Below, one piece after another: positions 19,198 through 26,995 of a DNA stretch of 64,000 nt. The position numbers were made by a program, and so were the translations under genes. Positions within the stretch are counted from its first letter, which is position 1. The number at the start of each line of letters is the position of its first letter. This stretch comes from Flavihumibacter sp. UBA7668 (lineage in GTDB: Bacteria > Bacteroidota > Bacteroidia > Chitinophagales > Chitinophagaceae), in assembly GCF_002483205.1 (NCBI RefSeq), contig NZ_DLHM01000004.1:882891-946890 (forward strand), given 5' to 3'. The notes beneath the pieces were generated by a model. The model made no database searches, had not been told where the DNA came from, and worked only from the letters and a program-made list of their open reading frames with translations.

Positions 19198-19587
19198 ATG
19201 TTTACCTTAGAACAAATCAAAACAGCCCATTCCAAAGTAAAATCCGGTGCCGACTTTCCATCCTATATCAAAGAGATCAAGGCAATGGGTGTTACTCATT
19301 ATACAACGTATGTAACAGACGGACATATAGATCTTTTTGGCGCGGATAACTTAACTGCAAAGGTTCCGGCCAAATATGAGGCGATGGAGATTGCTGATAT
19401 GCCCAGCCTGGAGCAATTTAAAGCTGAACTATTCGCACATCAGCAGGGTAAAACGGATTTTCTGACCTTCATAAAAATGTGTGCCAATTTCGGTATTGAT
19501 AAATGGAAAATAGCAATGGATAAGATGACCTGCACCTATTTTTCCAAATCAGGAAAAGTGGTGTTGGTGGAAGAAATTCCGCACTAG
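19198..19587 (+). CDS. DUF1398 family protein
   Basis: A 129-residue soluble protein with no signal peptide. The pattern of LEQIKTAHSKVKSGADFPSY, IKEIKAMGVTHYTTYVTDGH, a central FKAELFAHQQGKTDFLTFIK and the ending KWKIAMDKMTCTYFSKSG is that of the DUF1398 family, sometimes annotated as phage-envelope-protein-like. The function is unknown. Length is normal for the family. The stop codon shares a CTAG with the convergent gene at 19584, so the two genes overlap by four bases. Confidence 0.8.
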   Translation: MFTLEQIKTAHSKVKSGADFPSYIKEIKAMGVTHYTTYVTDGHIDLFGADNLTAKVPAKYEAMEIADMPSLEQFKAELFAHQQGKTDFLTFIKMCANFGIDKWKIAMDKMTCTYFSKSGKVVLVEEIPH

Positions 19588-20156
19588 TTTGCCAGATCGC
19601 AGATAAAAATATGCGTACTATCTTTACCTGAAAATATTGTTTGTACGTGGTTTTGATCTTTTCTGAATGTGAATTTTAAAAAAGAATCTCCAATGTTCTG
19701 AGGTTTCCACCAGGCAGGTTTTTCGGTAAATGAGTTGTTGAAATTTACTGAATCTGCATTGCTGTAAATGGAAGCCTCATATTTTTTAATTTTTAAAATT
19801 CGTTCCAATTCTTCAGGGCATAGCTTGATTTCCATCCAGATGCAACAATCAATAATTGGCAGTACCTGATCTTTTAAATTTATAGTGGTTACGCAATTTT
19901 CTATTGGGTTTTCAAATAAAATTGAATAAATGGTTTCAGGTGATTTGGGGCCGGTATTTTTAATAATTCTCCCAAGATCACGACTTAATTTCTGAATTCC
20001 GGAGAATGCAAATACAATTATTCCTGCTAAAAATAAGCATGAAAGAATAACTATAATTCTATTCTTTGAAAATAGAAGAGGTTTAACTGAAACAAGCAGA
20101 ATGAAGAGAAAAATGACAGAAATAATTGCAATTAGTAGAAGCGAGCTAAAGGCCAT
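19584..20156 (-). CDS. Hypothetical membrane protein
   Basis: 190 residues that I cannot assign to a family. The first 60 residues hold two hydrophobic helices (LLLIAIISVIFLFILLV and RIIVILSCLFLAGIIVFAF) joined by a short basic loop. The rest is a soluble domain of about 125 residues with a CCIW motif and no recognised catalytic pattern. Base composition is more AT-rich than the neighbouring genes. It has its own ATG at 20156 with about 115 bases to the divergent serine hydrolase gene, and overlaps the DUF1398 gene by four bases at its 3' end. Confidence 0.65.
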   Translation of the reverse strand: MAFSSLLLIAIISVIFLFILLVSVKPLLFSKNRIIVILSCLFLAGIIVFAFSGIQKLSRDLGRIIKNTGPKSPETIYSILFENPIENCVTTINLKDQVLPIIDCCIWMEIKLCPEELERILKIKKYEASIYSNADSVNFNNSFTEKPAWWKPQNIGDSFLKFTFRKDQNHVQTIFSGKDSTHIFICDLAN

Positions 20157-20272
20157 GTGATTTTGTTATAGTATCAAAATATAAATTAACGCCGGTAAAA
20201 GCGCAAAAATGCCGAAAAAATGAAGCATTCAGGACCTGTTTATGTTCAATTCAGATGTTGTAGATTTATTCC

Positions 20273-21883
20273 ATGAAATTGCTGCTTCTATTAGTTTTTT
20301 TGCCAATACAATTAATAGCTCAATCTAACTTTTCTGACACCATCCGGAAAATTAACGTCATCCTCCAGCCCTGGACCCATCCCAATCTTCCGGGGGTATC
20401 GGTAGCGATTAGCCGAAACGGTCAGTTATTGTATGCTACTGCCGTAGGTTCTGCCGATCTGGAACATGGTATTGCCAATGATACCTCCACCATTTTTGAA
20501 GCCGGTTCGGTTTCGAAACAGTTTACGGCTGCTGCTATTTTATTACTTGAACAGGATGGTAAACTGAATGTGATGGAGGATGTCCGTAAATATATTCCGG
20601 AACTACCCAATTATGAATCAGTCATTACCATTTACGACCTCATCCATCACCAAAGTGGGCTGCGTGATTGGGGCTCCGTTGCCGAAGTGGAAGGCTGGGG
20701 GCGGGGTTCGAGAGCACATACCAATGCACATGCTCTGCAGATTATCTGCCGGCAGAAAGCGCTGAATAATCCACCAGGAACCGAATACATCTACAGCAAC
20801 AGCAATTATAACCTGATGGCCATTATTGTAGAGCGGGTTGCCAAAACCAGTTTTGCTGCTTTTTGCAAACAGCGGATCTTTATTCCGGCTGGCATGTCAC
20901 ATACCAGTTGGCGCAATGATTACCGGCAAATTGTAAAGAACCGGGCTATTGCGTATCAGCAGACGCCCATGTTGCTCAAAACTTCCATGCCATTTGAAGA
21001 TGCACATGGAAACGGCGGGCTATTAACGACTCCTTCCGATCTGGTAAAATGGGCTGCGTTTATGCATGCGGGTAAATTAGGCGGACCTGCCTTGCTGAAT
21101 CATCAATTGAAACTGGGACAGTTTAGAAATGGAACCAGTCATCCCTATGCAGCGGGATTGCGCATCACCCGATTTAATGGTGAGCACCTCGTGACACACA
21201 GTGGTGCTACTGCCGGGTATCGGGCGAATCTGGATTATTTTCCACAACAGCGATTGTCAATTGCGATTTTATCCAATACCAGTGGGTTTTCACCCGGACA
21301 AATAGCAGAAAAAATTGCAGCACTGTTTATTCCACCAACATCATCGCCCAAACCTTCTCCTTTACCAGTTTTCAAAGCAGTGCCACAAGAACAAAAAAAG
21401 TTGGAAGGCTGGTATCGGGATAGCCGTTCGGATGAAGCAATTTTCATACAAGCAACGGATAGTATGCTGATTCTGCCAGGTAAAAATCCAATACTTCAGG
21501 GCTCCGATCGTAGCCTTTATGCAAACGGGTATAAAATCCTGTTCCTGAAAAACGGATTGATTCGTTCAGTTACCGGTCCGCCTGTTGATACGGTGCAGTT
21601 TTTTAAGGAACCTCCTGCAGTTCTGAACCCTTCGCAATTGAAACAATACGAAGGGATGTATGAAAGTGAGGAAGCCAATACTATAATTAAATTAAAAGCA
21701 GGCGAAACCAACCTGCAATTCATTAAAGAACCCAATGCACCACTCATTCATAACCCCACGTATAAAGATGGATTTGAAAGCTCCGAATCAACGATCCGTT
21801 TCATTCGGAATAAGAATGGTTCAATAAAAGGATTCTACATTTCAGTCGGGAGAGCCAGACGAATCTGGTTTGAAAGAAGTTAA
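20273..21883 (+). CDS. Serine hydrolase, class C beta-lactamase family, exported
   Basis: A 536-residue exported enzyme of the beta-lactamase/penicillin-binding-protein fold, family S12-like. Signal peptide MKLLLLLVFLPIQLIAQ. The catalytic SxxK is in FEAGSVSKQFTAAAILLLEQ, the YxN motif in YSNSNYNLMA, and the third motif is HSGATAGY in place of KTG. After the catalytic domain (about 20-360) comes a C-terminal domain of about 150 residues, seen in exported esterase/peptidase homologues. Such proteins act as D-aminopeptidases, esterases or peptidoglycan hydrolases; resistance to beta-lactams cannot be inferred. The stop codon overlaps by four bases with the restored 3' end of the convergent metallophosphoesterase frame. 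Confidence 0.9.
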   Translation: MKLLLLLVFLPIQLIAQSNFSDTIRKINVILQPWTHPNLPGVSVAISRNGQLLYATAVGSADLEHGIANDTSTIFEAGSVSKQFTAAAILLLEQDGKLNVMEDVRKYIPELPNYESVITIYDLIHHQSGLRDWGSVAEVEGWGRGSRAHTNAHALQIICRQKALNNPPGTEYIYSNSNYNLMAIIVERVAKTSFAAFCKQRIFIPAGMSHTSWRNDYRQIVKNRAIAYQQTPMLLKTSMPFEDAHGNGGLLTTPSDLVKWAAFMHAGKLGGPALLNHQLKLGQFRNGTSHPYAAGLRITRFNGEHLVTHSGATAGYRANLDYFPQQRLSIAILSNTSGFSPGQIAEKIAALFIPPTSSPKPSPLPVFKAVPQEQKKLEGWYRDSRSDEAIFIQATDSMLILPGKNPILQGSDRSLYANGYKILFLKNGLIRSVTGPPVDTVQFFKEPPAVLNPSQLKQYEGMYESEEANTIIKLKAGETNLQFIKEPNAPLIHNPTYKDGFESSESTIRFIRNKNGSIKGFYISVGRARRIWFERS

Positions 21884-22092
21884 CTCGTTTCCCGTTTAAA
21901 TTTTCTTTTACTAATAGTTGGTGAGATGGCATCACCTAAATCAATGCCGTATTTTTTGGAGAATCCCAATTCTGCGGGAGAGGGGCCTTTCCAGCGACTC
22001 TTTTTTCCATCGATTCGAATCTGATAATTAGTGGGGTCTATTCCAAGCATCGTAAACAAGGCTGATTCATATGGACAGGTACTCGCAATTCA
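21880..22092 (-). pseudogene. Stranded C-terminal segment of the metallophosphoesterase
   Basis: After the in-frame TGA at 22090-22092 the same reading frame stays open for 69 codons to TAA at 21880-21882. The encoded segment (for example LGIDPTNYQIRIDGKKSRW and GPSPAELGFS) looks like the usual ending of this metallophosphoesterase group: a last beta-strand pair, then a Gly-Pro-Ser-Pro motif and a basic tail. No frameshift is needed. The restored stop forms a TTAA four-base overlap with the convergent gene, matching the tight spacing of other convergent pairs here. It is therefore the original 3' end, cut off by a nonsense codon or by a sequencing error. Confidence 0.75.
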
Positions 22093-22869
22093 GGGGTACT
22101 GCAGGTGAATATCCGTATCATAGCTTTCATGTTTAAAATCTCCCCCCACCCAGAAATAGGAGGCTGAATTGATATGAACATAGGGCATGCCATCTTCATA
22201 ATAAACACCATCAATATGGGTGTGGCCATTGATGGATAGCAGTACCCTTTCTTTATGCCGGCTGAGGATAGCCTGAATATCTTTCGAATTGTCTACTGCC
22301 ATTGGTCCGGCTAATGGCTGATGTGAAACTATAATCGCCGGCTGACTGGATTTTTTCAGCTCCTCATCCAGCCAGTTGCTTTGCTCCTGATTTATAAAGG
22401 CAGGATATCCACCCTTATGCGTGGGCGATCCGGTATCGTTTCCATCCAATACAATAAAACGGATTCCTTTTATTTCAGCTGAATAGTAACGGGCAGGCAT
22501 ATCCCAAACCTGCAGGCATTGCTCTTTGGTATGTCCTGAATCTGTATCATGATTACCGATCACATGATAGGTATAGTCATGCGCATTGCGAAATGCTTCA
22601 ATAACCCCTTTATTTTTTTCAGCCGGATAAGCGAAATCGCCCAATTGAAAAAGCGCATCAGGCGCCTGTTTTTTCATGCTGGCAAGAAAGGAATAGAGGC
22701 GTTGTGACCCATCATGCATGATGTCCTGATGAAGATCTGTAATTAACCCAATTCGTACAAATGACCGAAGTGATTCAGTAGCTGCTCTGGCTGCATCGGG
22801 AATCGAGAGTGCTATACCAGCCATCAGACTGGTAGAAAGGAAGTTCCGGCGGGAAAAGGTTGTTGACAT
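22090..22869 (-). CDS. Metallophosphoesterase, exported, cut short by in-frame TGA
   Basis: 259 residues before the stop. A calcineurin-like metallophosphoesterase with a Tat-like leader (SRRNFLSTSLMAGIALSIP). All five metal-binding blocks are visible: GLITDLHQD, LFQLGDFAYP, VIGNHDTDSGH, IIVSHQPLAGP and SINGHTHIDG, so the catalytic core is complete. It should hydrolyse phosphomono- or diesters outside the cytoplasm; the substrate is unknown. It starts 14 bases after the XRE-cupin regulator gene and is presumably co-transcribed with it. The protein stops early at TGA (22090), losing 69 C-terminal residues that remain in frame downstream, so activity is uncertain. Confidence 0.87.
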   Translation of the reverse strand: MSTTFSRRNFLSTSLMAGIALSIPDAARAATESLRSFVRIGLITDLHQDIMHDGSQRLYSFLASMKKQAPDALFQLGDFAYPAEKNKGVIEAFRNAHDYTYHVIGNHDTDSGHTKEQCLQVWDMPARYYSAEIKGIRFIVLDGNDTGSPTHKGGYPAFINQEQSNWLDEELKKSSQPAIIVSHQPLAGPMAVDNSKDIQAILSRHKERVLLSINGHTHIDGVYYEDGMPYVHINSASYFWVGGDFKHESYDTDIHLQYP

Positions 22870-22883
22870 AAACTTGCAAGGAT

Positions 22884-23489
22884 TTACCGAAGATTTTCAT
22901 TGAATAAATACAATACCAATAATTGCACCGGAGCACCGGATTCATTCAGCGGTACATGGGCTATATTACCGTCGAAGAAAATAGAATCACCGGTTTTCAT
23001 ATCAAATTGTTTGTCTTCAAGCTGGTATTTAAGTTGGCCATTTAATACATAAATAAATTCAAATGCGGCTGTTGTTACCTGTGGGCGGGCAGCGCCGGGA
23101 TCCAATTGCAACAGCGAAATCTGAAAGGCACCACCTTCGGCGGAATGTTCCAGTATCGAAAAATAGTGAAATCCGGTTGCTCCCTCTTCCTTTTCGTAGG
23201 AAGTATAGGTTTCTTTTGGTAAAAACAGATAACCGGGAAATTTTTTATCAGCATTCAATTGCGCAAAAAATACTTCCGGCTGGATACCCAATTTCTGGAT
23301 AATGGTAAATAAGGTAGGGATGGTTGGTAACATTCTTCCATTTTCAATCTTCGAAAGAAGTGCAGATTTAATTCCTGTCAGGGTCGATAAATCCAATAGT
23401 TTTAAATCCCGCTCCTTACGGTATTGACGAATCAGCCCGCCGATTTTATAATAAGACAGTTGATCTGTTTCCATTTTATCCTCTTCCAT
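22884..23489 (-). CDS. XRE-family regulator with C-terminal cupin
   Basis: A 201-residue transcription factor. The N-terminal helix-turn-helix (about residues 12-70: GGLIRQYRKERDLKLLDLST, GIKSALLSKIENGRMLPTIP) is followed by a linker and a C-terminal cupin domain (about 115-195: DPGAARPQVTTAAFEFIYVL, QFDMKTGDSIFFDGNIAHVP). In this architecture the cupin senses a small molecule and controls neighbouring genes. ATG 23489 is used; a second ATG at 23474 is equally reasonable. It diverges from the alcohol dehydrogenase operon, and the 142-base gap carries two related operator-like elements (23512-23602) it probably binds. The metallophosphoesterase follows in the same operon. Confidence 0.9.
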   Translation of the reverse strand: MEEDKMETDQLSYYKIGGLIRQYRKERDLKLLDLSTLTGIKSALLSKIENGRMLPTIPTLFTIIQKLGIQPEVFFAQLNADKKFPGYLFLPKETYTSYEKEEGATGFHYFSILEHSAEGGAFQISLLQLDPGAARPQVTTAAFEFIYVLNGQLKYQLEDKQFDMKTGDSIFFDGNIAHVPLNESGAPVQLLVLYLFNENLR

Positions 23490-23511
23490 TCCACTAATCT
23501 AAGCAGAAAAA

Positions 23512-23602
23512 TTTCCTGTGAGGAAAAATAATTTCATTGAATTAATATTTTGATAATGGTTTGCAGACTAAATTTATCCTCAGGAAATATAATTTCACTA
23601 AA
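23512..23602. promoter_or_regulatory. Paired operator-like repeats in the divergent XRE/ADH promoter
   Basis: Two related elements sit 61 bases apart. Copy 1 is the perfect inverted repeat TTTCCT-GTG-AGGAAA (23512-23526) continuing into a 21-base unit at 23521-23541. Copy 2 has TCCT-C-AGGA (23577-23585) continuing into a 21-base unit at 23582-23602. The two 21-base units agree at 17 positions, sharing AGGAAA, then ATAATTTCA. Copy 1 is next to the XRE gene, copy 2 next to the alcohol dehydrogenase gene. They are the likely binding sites of the XRE-cupin regulator. Confidence 0.55.
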
Positions 23603-23631
23603 GGAAAACTTAACCATCGATTGCAATTTGT

Positions 23632-24738
23632 ATGAATCAACCTACTACAGGGCTTCTGGGACAACTGGCTATTTTTCATGGTACGGGACAGGAACTGGAA
23701 TTAGCCAGACATGCTGTACCCCCCTTACAACCCGCTGAGCTGTTGATCCGAAATCTATATACAACTTTATGTGGCAGTGATTTGCACACTTATTGCGGAC
23801 TACGGCAGGAAACCTGTCCAACTGTATTGGGACATGAAATAGTAGGGGTAATCCAGGCCATCGATCCTGCACATCCGGCACTTGATCTCAATGGAGACAA
23901 TTTAACCGTGGGCGATATCATCACCTGGTCGATATTTTCGAGTAACCCAGATTCTCCGAATTCAATTGCAGGGATTCCACAAAAAGGAAACGAACTTTTT
24001 AAATATGGACATGCATTGGTGCAAGATGGAGATGCCTTTCATGGGGGACTTGCTGAATATTGTATACTAAAAGCGAATACGGGCATTCTACGGATTCCGG
24101 AAGGCATGCCACTGCCTGTTGCTGCAACCATAAACTGTTCGGTGGCCACCGTTGCAGGAGCCTTACGTATGGCGGGTAATATAAAAGGTAAATCAGTGCT
24201 TATTACAGGAATGGGGCATCTGGGAATAACCTGTGCTGCCATGTGTCGGAAAGCTGGTGCGGAATGGATTGGGGCAGTGGATATTTCTATTGAGCGGCTG
24301 GAAGATTCTCTTCATTTCGGAGTGGATAAATTATACAATAGCAGGGGTGATTATAGTCTGCTGGTACAGGAAATTAAAACGGATCTGCCCCGTAAAGCGG
24401 TGGATCTCGTTTTCGATATGAGCGGATCTCCGGAAGCAATGGAACTTGGGTTGGAGACGCTTGCTATTGGAGGAATGGCTGTTTGGGTTGGAGCTGTTTT
24501 TAAATCGAGATGTTTACCTGTAAATCCCGAAAAAATAATCCGTAACCTACTTACCATAAAGGGTTTGCACAACTATAATTACGATGATTTCCGAAATGCG
24601 CTGTCATTCTTGAAAGAAAACTGGTACCGTTATCCATTTGAAAAAGCTGTTGCAAAAGAATTCAGTCTTCAGGAGGTGGAACAGGCATTTCAATTTGCAG
24701 TGAAAAATAAACCACTGCGCGTGGGGATCCGATTATAA
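23632..24738 (+). CDS. Zinc-type alcohol dehydrogenase, phosphonate-associated clade
   Basis: A 368-residue medium-chain dehydrogenase/reductase. Catalytic zinc ligands are visible as Cys47 (TTLCGSDLHTYCG), His68 and Glu69 (VLGHEIVGV); the Rossmann motif is GMGHLGITCAAMCRKAGAEW. The structural-zinc lobe at about 103-125 contains no cysteine at all, so that zinc is absent. The segments ITWSIFSS and ELFKYGHAL resemble the clade named from its position beside phosphonate catabolism genes (TIGR03366 in my memory). It would oxidise an alcohol, perhaps one released from a phosphoester or phosphonate. It is the first gene of an operon with the OPA transporter (5 bases on) and the NPP-type phosphodiesterase. 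Confidence 0.85.
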   Translation: MNQPTTGLLGQLAIFHGTGQELELARHAVPPLQPAELLIRNLYTTLCGSDLHTYCGLRQETCPTVLGHEIVGVIQAIDPAHPALDLNGDNLTVGDIITWSIFSSNPDSPNSIAGIPQKGNELFKYGHALVQDGDAFHGGLAEYCILKANTGILRIPEGMPLPVAATINCSVATVAGALRMAGNIKGKSVLITGMGHLGITCAAMCRKAGAEWIGAVDISIERLEDSLHFGVDKLYNSRGDYSLLVQEIKTDLPRKAVDLVFDMSGSPEAMELGLETLAIGGMAVWVGAVFKSRCLPVNPEKIIRNLLTIKGLHNYNYDDFRNALSFLKENWYRYPFEKAVAKEFSLQEVEQAFQFAVKNKPLRVGIRL

Positions 24739-24743
24739 TTGCC

Positions 24744-25979
24744 ATGGAAAAGAAAATCAGGTACCAATTGCGCATGCTTGCCTTAACTATGTTATGTTAC
24801 CTGTTCTTTTATACGGGTCGGCATAATTTCGGTTGGGCATCGAAGTTATTGGCAACCGATTTGGGAATTGCCTATGAAAAAATTGGCTGGATCAGTTTCA
24901 GCATGTTGATTGGTTATGCAGTTGGCCAATTTATCAATGGGAATCTGGCAGATCGCTGGAGTCCCCGGCATATGGTGGTAACAGGTGGCCTGCTATCTGT
25001 TGCTGTCAATTTGCTAATCAGTTTTTCTTCCAGTTATACCCTTATCCTAATCCTCTGGGCTCTAAACGGCTATTTTCAATCTATGGCTTGGGCACCCGGA
25101 GGAAGAATCCTTGTCAACTGGTGGCCCCGTCATAAACACGGATTCGTATTTGGATTGTACACCATGGCAGCTGCATCATCCTCAGTACTTACTTATTTTT
25201 TATCCATCCTGCTGGTGCACGGTAATGATTGGCGATCACTTTTTCGATGGCCGGTGACATTTCTTTTTGTTTCATTGATTGTGTATGCTTTTTTTTCGAT
25301 TAACCATCCGCGTGATAAAGGGCTGGAAGAAAAAGAGGTAGATCTAAGCAAAGAGGATAGTCCGGTTTTAAGCTGGAAAGCCCGCTATAGGATCGTTTTA
25401 CGCAACAGATCTTTTATGCTGGCCTGTTTATCTATCGGGTTTCAAAGTATGGCGCGATATGGACTACTATTCTGGTTACCCATTTATGTATTGGGCGATT
25501 CCTATAAAGCGCAACCCGAACTGGTTTGGATCAGTCTCTTATTACCAATCGGGATGGCCATCGGGGCCTTTAGTTTCGGGTTTATTTCAGACCGGTTCTT
25601 TTACGGCAACCGGGTCTGGACCATTAGTCTGGGTATGTTCAGTTGTGCACTGGTTTGTCTGTTGATTTTTAGTATGCCCATCACAGAGACTGGCTGGATA
25701 GCCGGCTTGTTTTTACTGGCTGGGTTTTTTGTATATGGCCCACAATCCAATTTCTGGCCCTTATGTCCTGATTTACTTGGCAATGAGAATGCAGGAACAG
25801 GCATTGGAGTGATGAATACTGCTGCCTATTTATTTGCTGCCCTGGGCGAGCCTATTATTGGACGTTTTCTTGATTATACAGCATCTTCCTCCATTCTCTT
25901 TCTGCTCATTGCTGCAATTTCATTTATTAGTTCCGTAACCATATTATTGGTTCGGCATAAACCAGCTTATACAACCTAA
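24744..25979 (+). CDS. OPA-family MFS transporter (organophosphate:phosphate antiporter type)
   Basis: A 411-residue inner-membrane protein with about 12 membrane helices. The N-terminal region YLFFYTGRHNFGWASKLLATDLGI, with its Arg-x-Asn-Phe, and the loop GQFINGNLADRWSPRHMVVTGG place it in the OPA group of the major facilitator superfamily (GlpT, UhpT, PgtP). Known members exchange glycerol-3-phosphate, hexose-6-phosphate or phosphoglycerate for inorganic phosphate. The second half has the cognate FGFISDRFFYGNR loop. The substrate is not evident from sequence. Sitting between an alcohol dehydrogenase and an exported phosphodiesterase, it probably imports an organophosphate, or its phosphonate analogue, released outside the inner membrane. 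Confidence 0.88.
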   Translation: MEKKIRYQLRMLALTMLCYLFFYTGRHNFGWASKLLATDLGIAYEKIGWISFSMLIGYAVGQFINGNLADRWSPRHMVVTGGLLSVAVNLLISFSSSYTLILILWALNGYFQSMAWAPGGRILVNWWPRHKHGFVFGLYTMAAASSSVLTYFLSILLVHGNDWRSLFRWPVTFLFVSLIVYAFFSINHPRDKGLEEKEVDLSKEDSPVLSWKARYRIVLRNRSFMLACLSIGFQSMARYGLLFWLPIYVLGDSYKAQPELVWISLLLPIGMAIGAFSFGFISDRFFYGNRVWTISLGMFSCALVCLLIFSMPITETGWIAGLFLLAGFFVYGPQSNFWPLCPDLLGNENAGTGIGVMNTAAYLFAALGEPIIGRFLDYTASSSILFLLIAAISFISSVTILLVRHKPAYTT

Positions 25980-25991
25980 AATAATAATTAT

Positions 25992-26903
25992 ATGTTCAGG
26001 AAATCAATTCAGTTACCTGTTTATGTATTTCTCTTTTTGTTTGGCTTCAGTTCCGCTTTTTCACAAAAGAAAAACAAAAGGATTGTTGTAATTGGATTGG
26101 ATGGCTATAGTGTTCCGGGGTATCAAAAAGCAAGGCACCCAAATCTTGATACCTTATTTTCCAGCGGGATTTTATCACTTACCACAAGACCCGTCATGCC
26201 ATCGGTTACCATGCCCAACTGGACAAGTCACCTGACCGGAGCCGGACCAGAAGAACATGGTGTAACCTCCAATGAATGGAACCTGAACAAACATACACTG
26301 AAGGCAATTGAAACCGATGCGGATGGTTATTTTCCTTCCATTTTTAAAGTGGTGAAAGACCAGGTGCCTGGCGTTCAAACGGCTTTTTATTATAACTGGG
26401 CGAATCTGATCAAACCATTTAATCAGAAATACCTGGATGATGTATTTTTTGAACAAAATGACGGATACGACAGCAGTTACCAGAGAGCCATTGATTTTAT
26501 TCAAACAAAGCAGAATAATCCGCAATTGATATTTCTATACAGTGTGCATACAGATCATGCGGGGCATAACCATAAGTGGATGTCGCCTGAATATATACAG
26601 GCGCTGGAAGAAGCAGATGCTGCCTTGGGGCGCTTTGTGTCCGGGTTAAAAAAGATCGGTTTGTTGGAGGATACTTATTTCCTGTTTATCACCGACCATG
26701 GTGGGCATCCGGCAAATGGACATGGTGGCCTGAGTATGGACGAAATGCTGGTGCCCTGGGCACTGACCGGACCAAAAATTAAGCATATTAGTTCTTCAAT
26801 CTTTTACAATAGCAATAAAAATACAGCTGTAGTACTTGCAAAATTGTTTGGAATAAAAAAGCTCCCGGAATCCTGGACAGGAAAAATTCCCTGGAAAAAA
26901 TAA
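25992..26903 (+). CDS. Exported NPP-type alkaline phosphatase superfamily phosphodiesterase
   Basis: A 303-residue exported enzyme of the nucleotide pyrophosphatase/phosphodiesterase branch of the alkaline phosphatase superfamily. The signal peptide ends at FSSAFSQ. Metal-site and nucleophile blocks are visible: Asp37 in VVIGLDGYS, Thr73 as nucleophile in MPSVTMPNWTSHLTG, then HTDHAGHNHKW (Asp and His ligands) and FITDHGGHPANGHGG (Asp, His, His). Relatives hydrolyse nucleotide pyrophosphates, glycerophosphodiesters or phosphonoacetate. It ends the operon that starts with the alcohol dehydrogenase and would supply substrate to the OPA transporter. At about 300 residues it is short compared with typical NPP enzymes (about 400), but all core motifs are there. 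Confidence 0.87.
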   Translation: MFRKSIQLPVYVFLFLFGFSSAFSQKKNKRIVVIGLDGYSVPGYQKARHPNLDTLFSSGILSLTTRPVMPSVTMPNWTSHLTGAGPEEHGVTSNEWNLNKHTLKAIETDADGYFPSIFKVVKDQVPGVQTAFYYNWANLIKPFNQKYLDDVFFEQNDGYDSSYQRAIDFIQTKQNNPQLIFLYSVHTDHAGHNHKWMSPEYIQALEEADAALGRFVSGLKKIGLLEDTYFLFITDHGGHPANGHGGLSMDEMLVPWALTGPKIKHISSSIFYNSNKNTAVVLAKLFGIKKLPESWTGKIPWKK

Positions 26904-26995
26904 TCCGGGCAAAATAACACAAGTAATGGGCAACATCCTTGCAGGCCGATACATTAAAAAAATTAGCTTTATGGCAGAGAGTAATTGCAAGCTAA

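Noticed and set aside
20273..21883. Calling the serine hydrolase an antibiotic-resistance beta-lactamase
   Set aside because: SxxK and YxN are shared by many esterases and peptidases of the family, and the C-terminal extra domain and HSG motif are typical of exported housekeeping hydrolases.
22090..22092. The in-frame TGA as a selenocysteine codon
   Set aside because: No SECIS-like hairpin could be seen just after it, the position is outside the metal site, and this family is not known to use selenocysteine. A nonsense mutation or an error is simpler.
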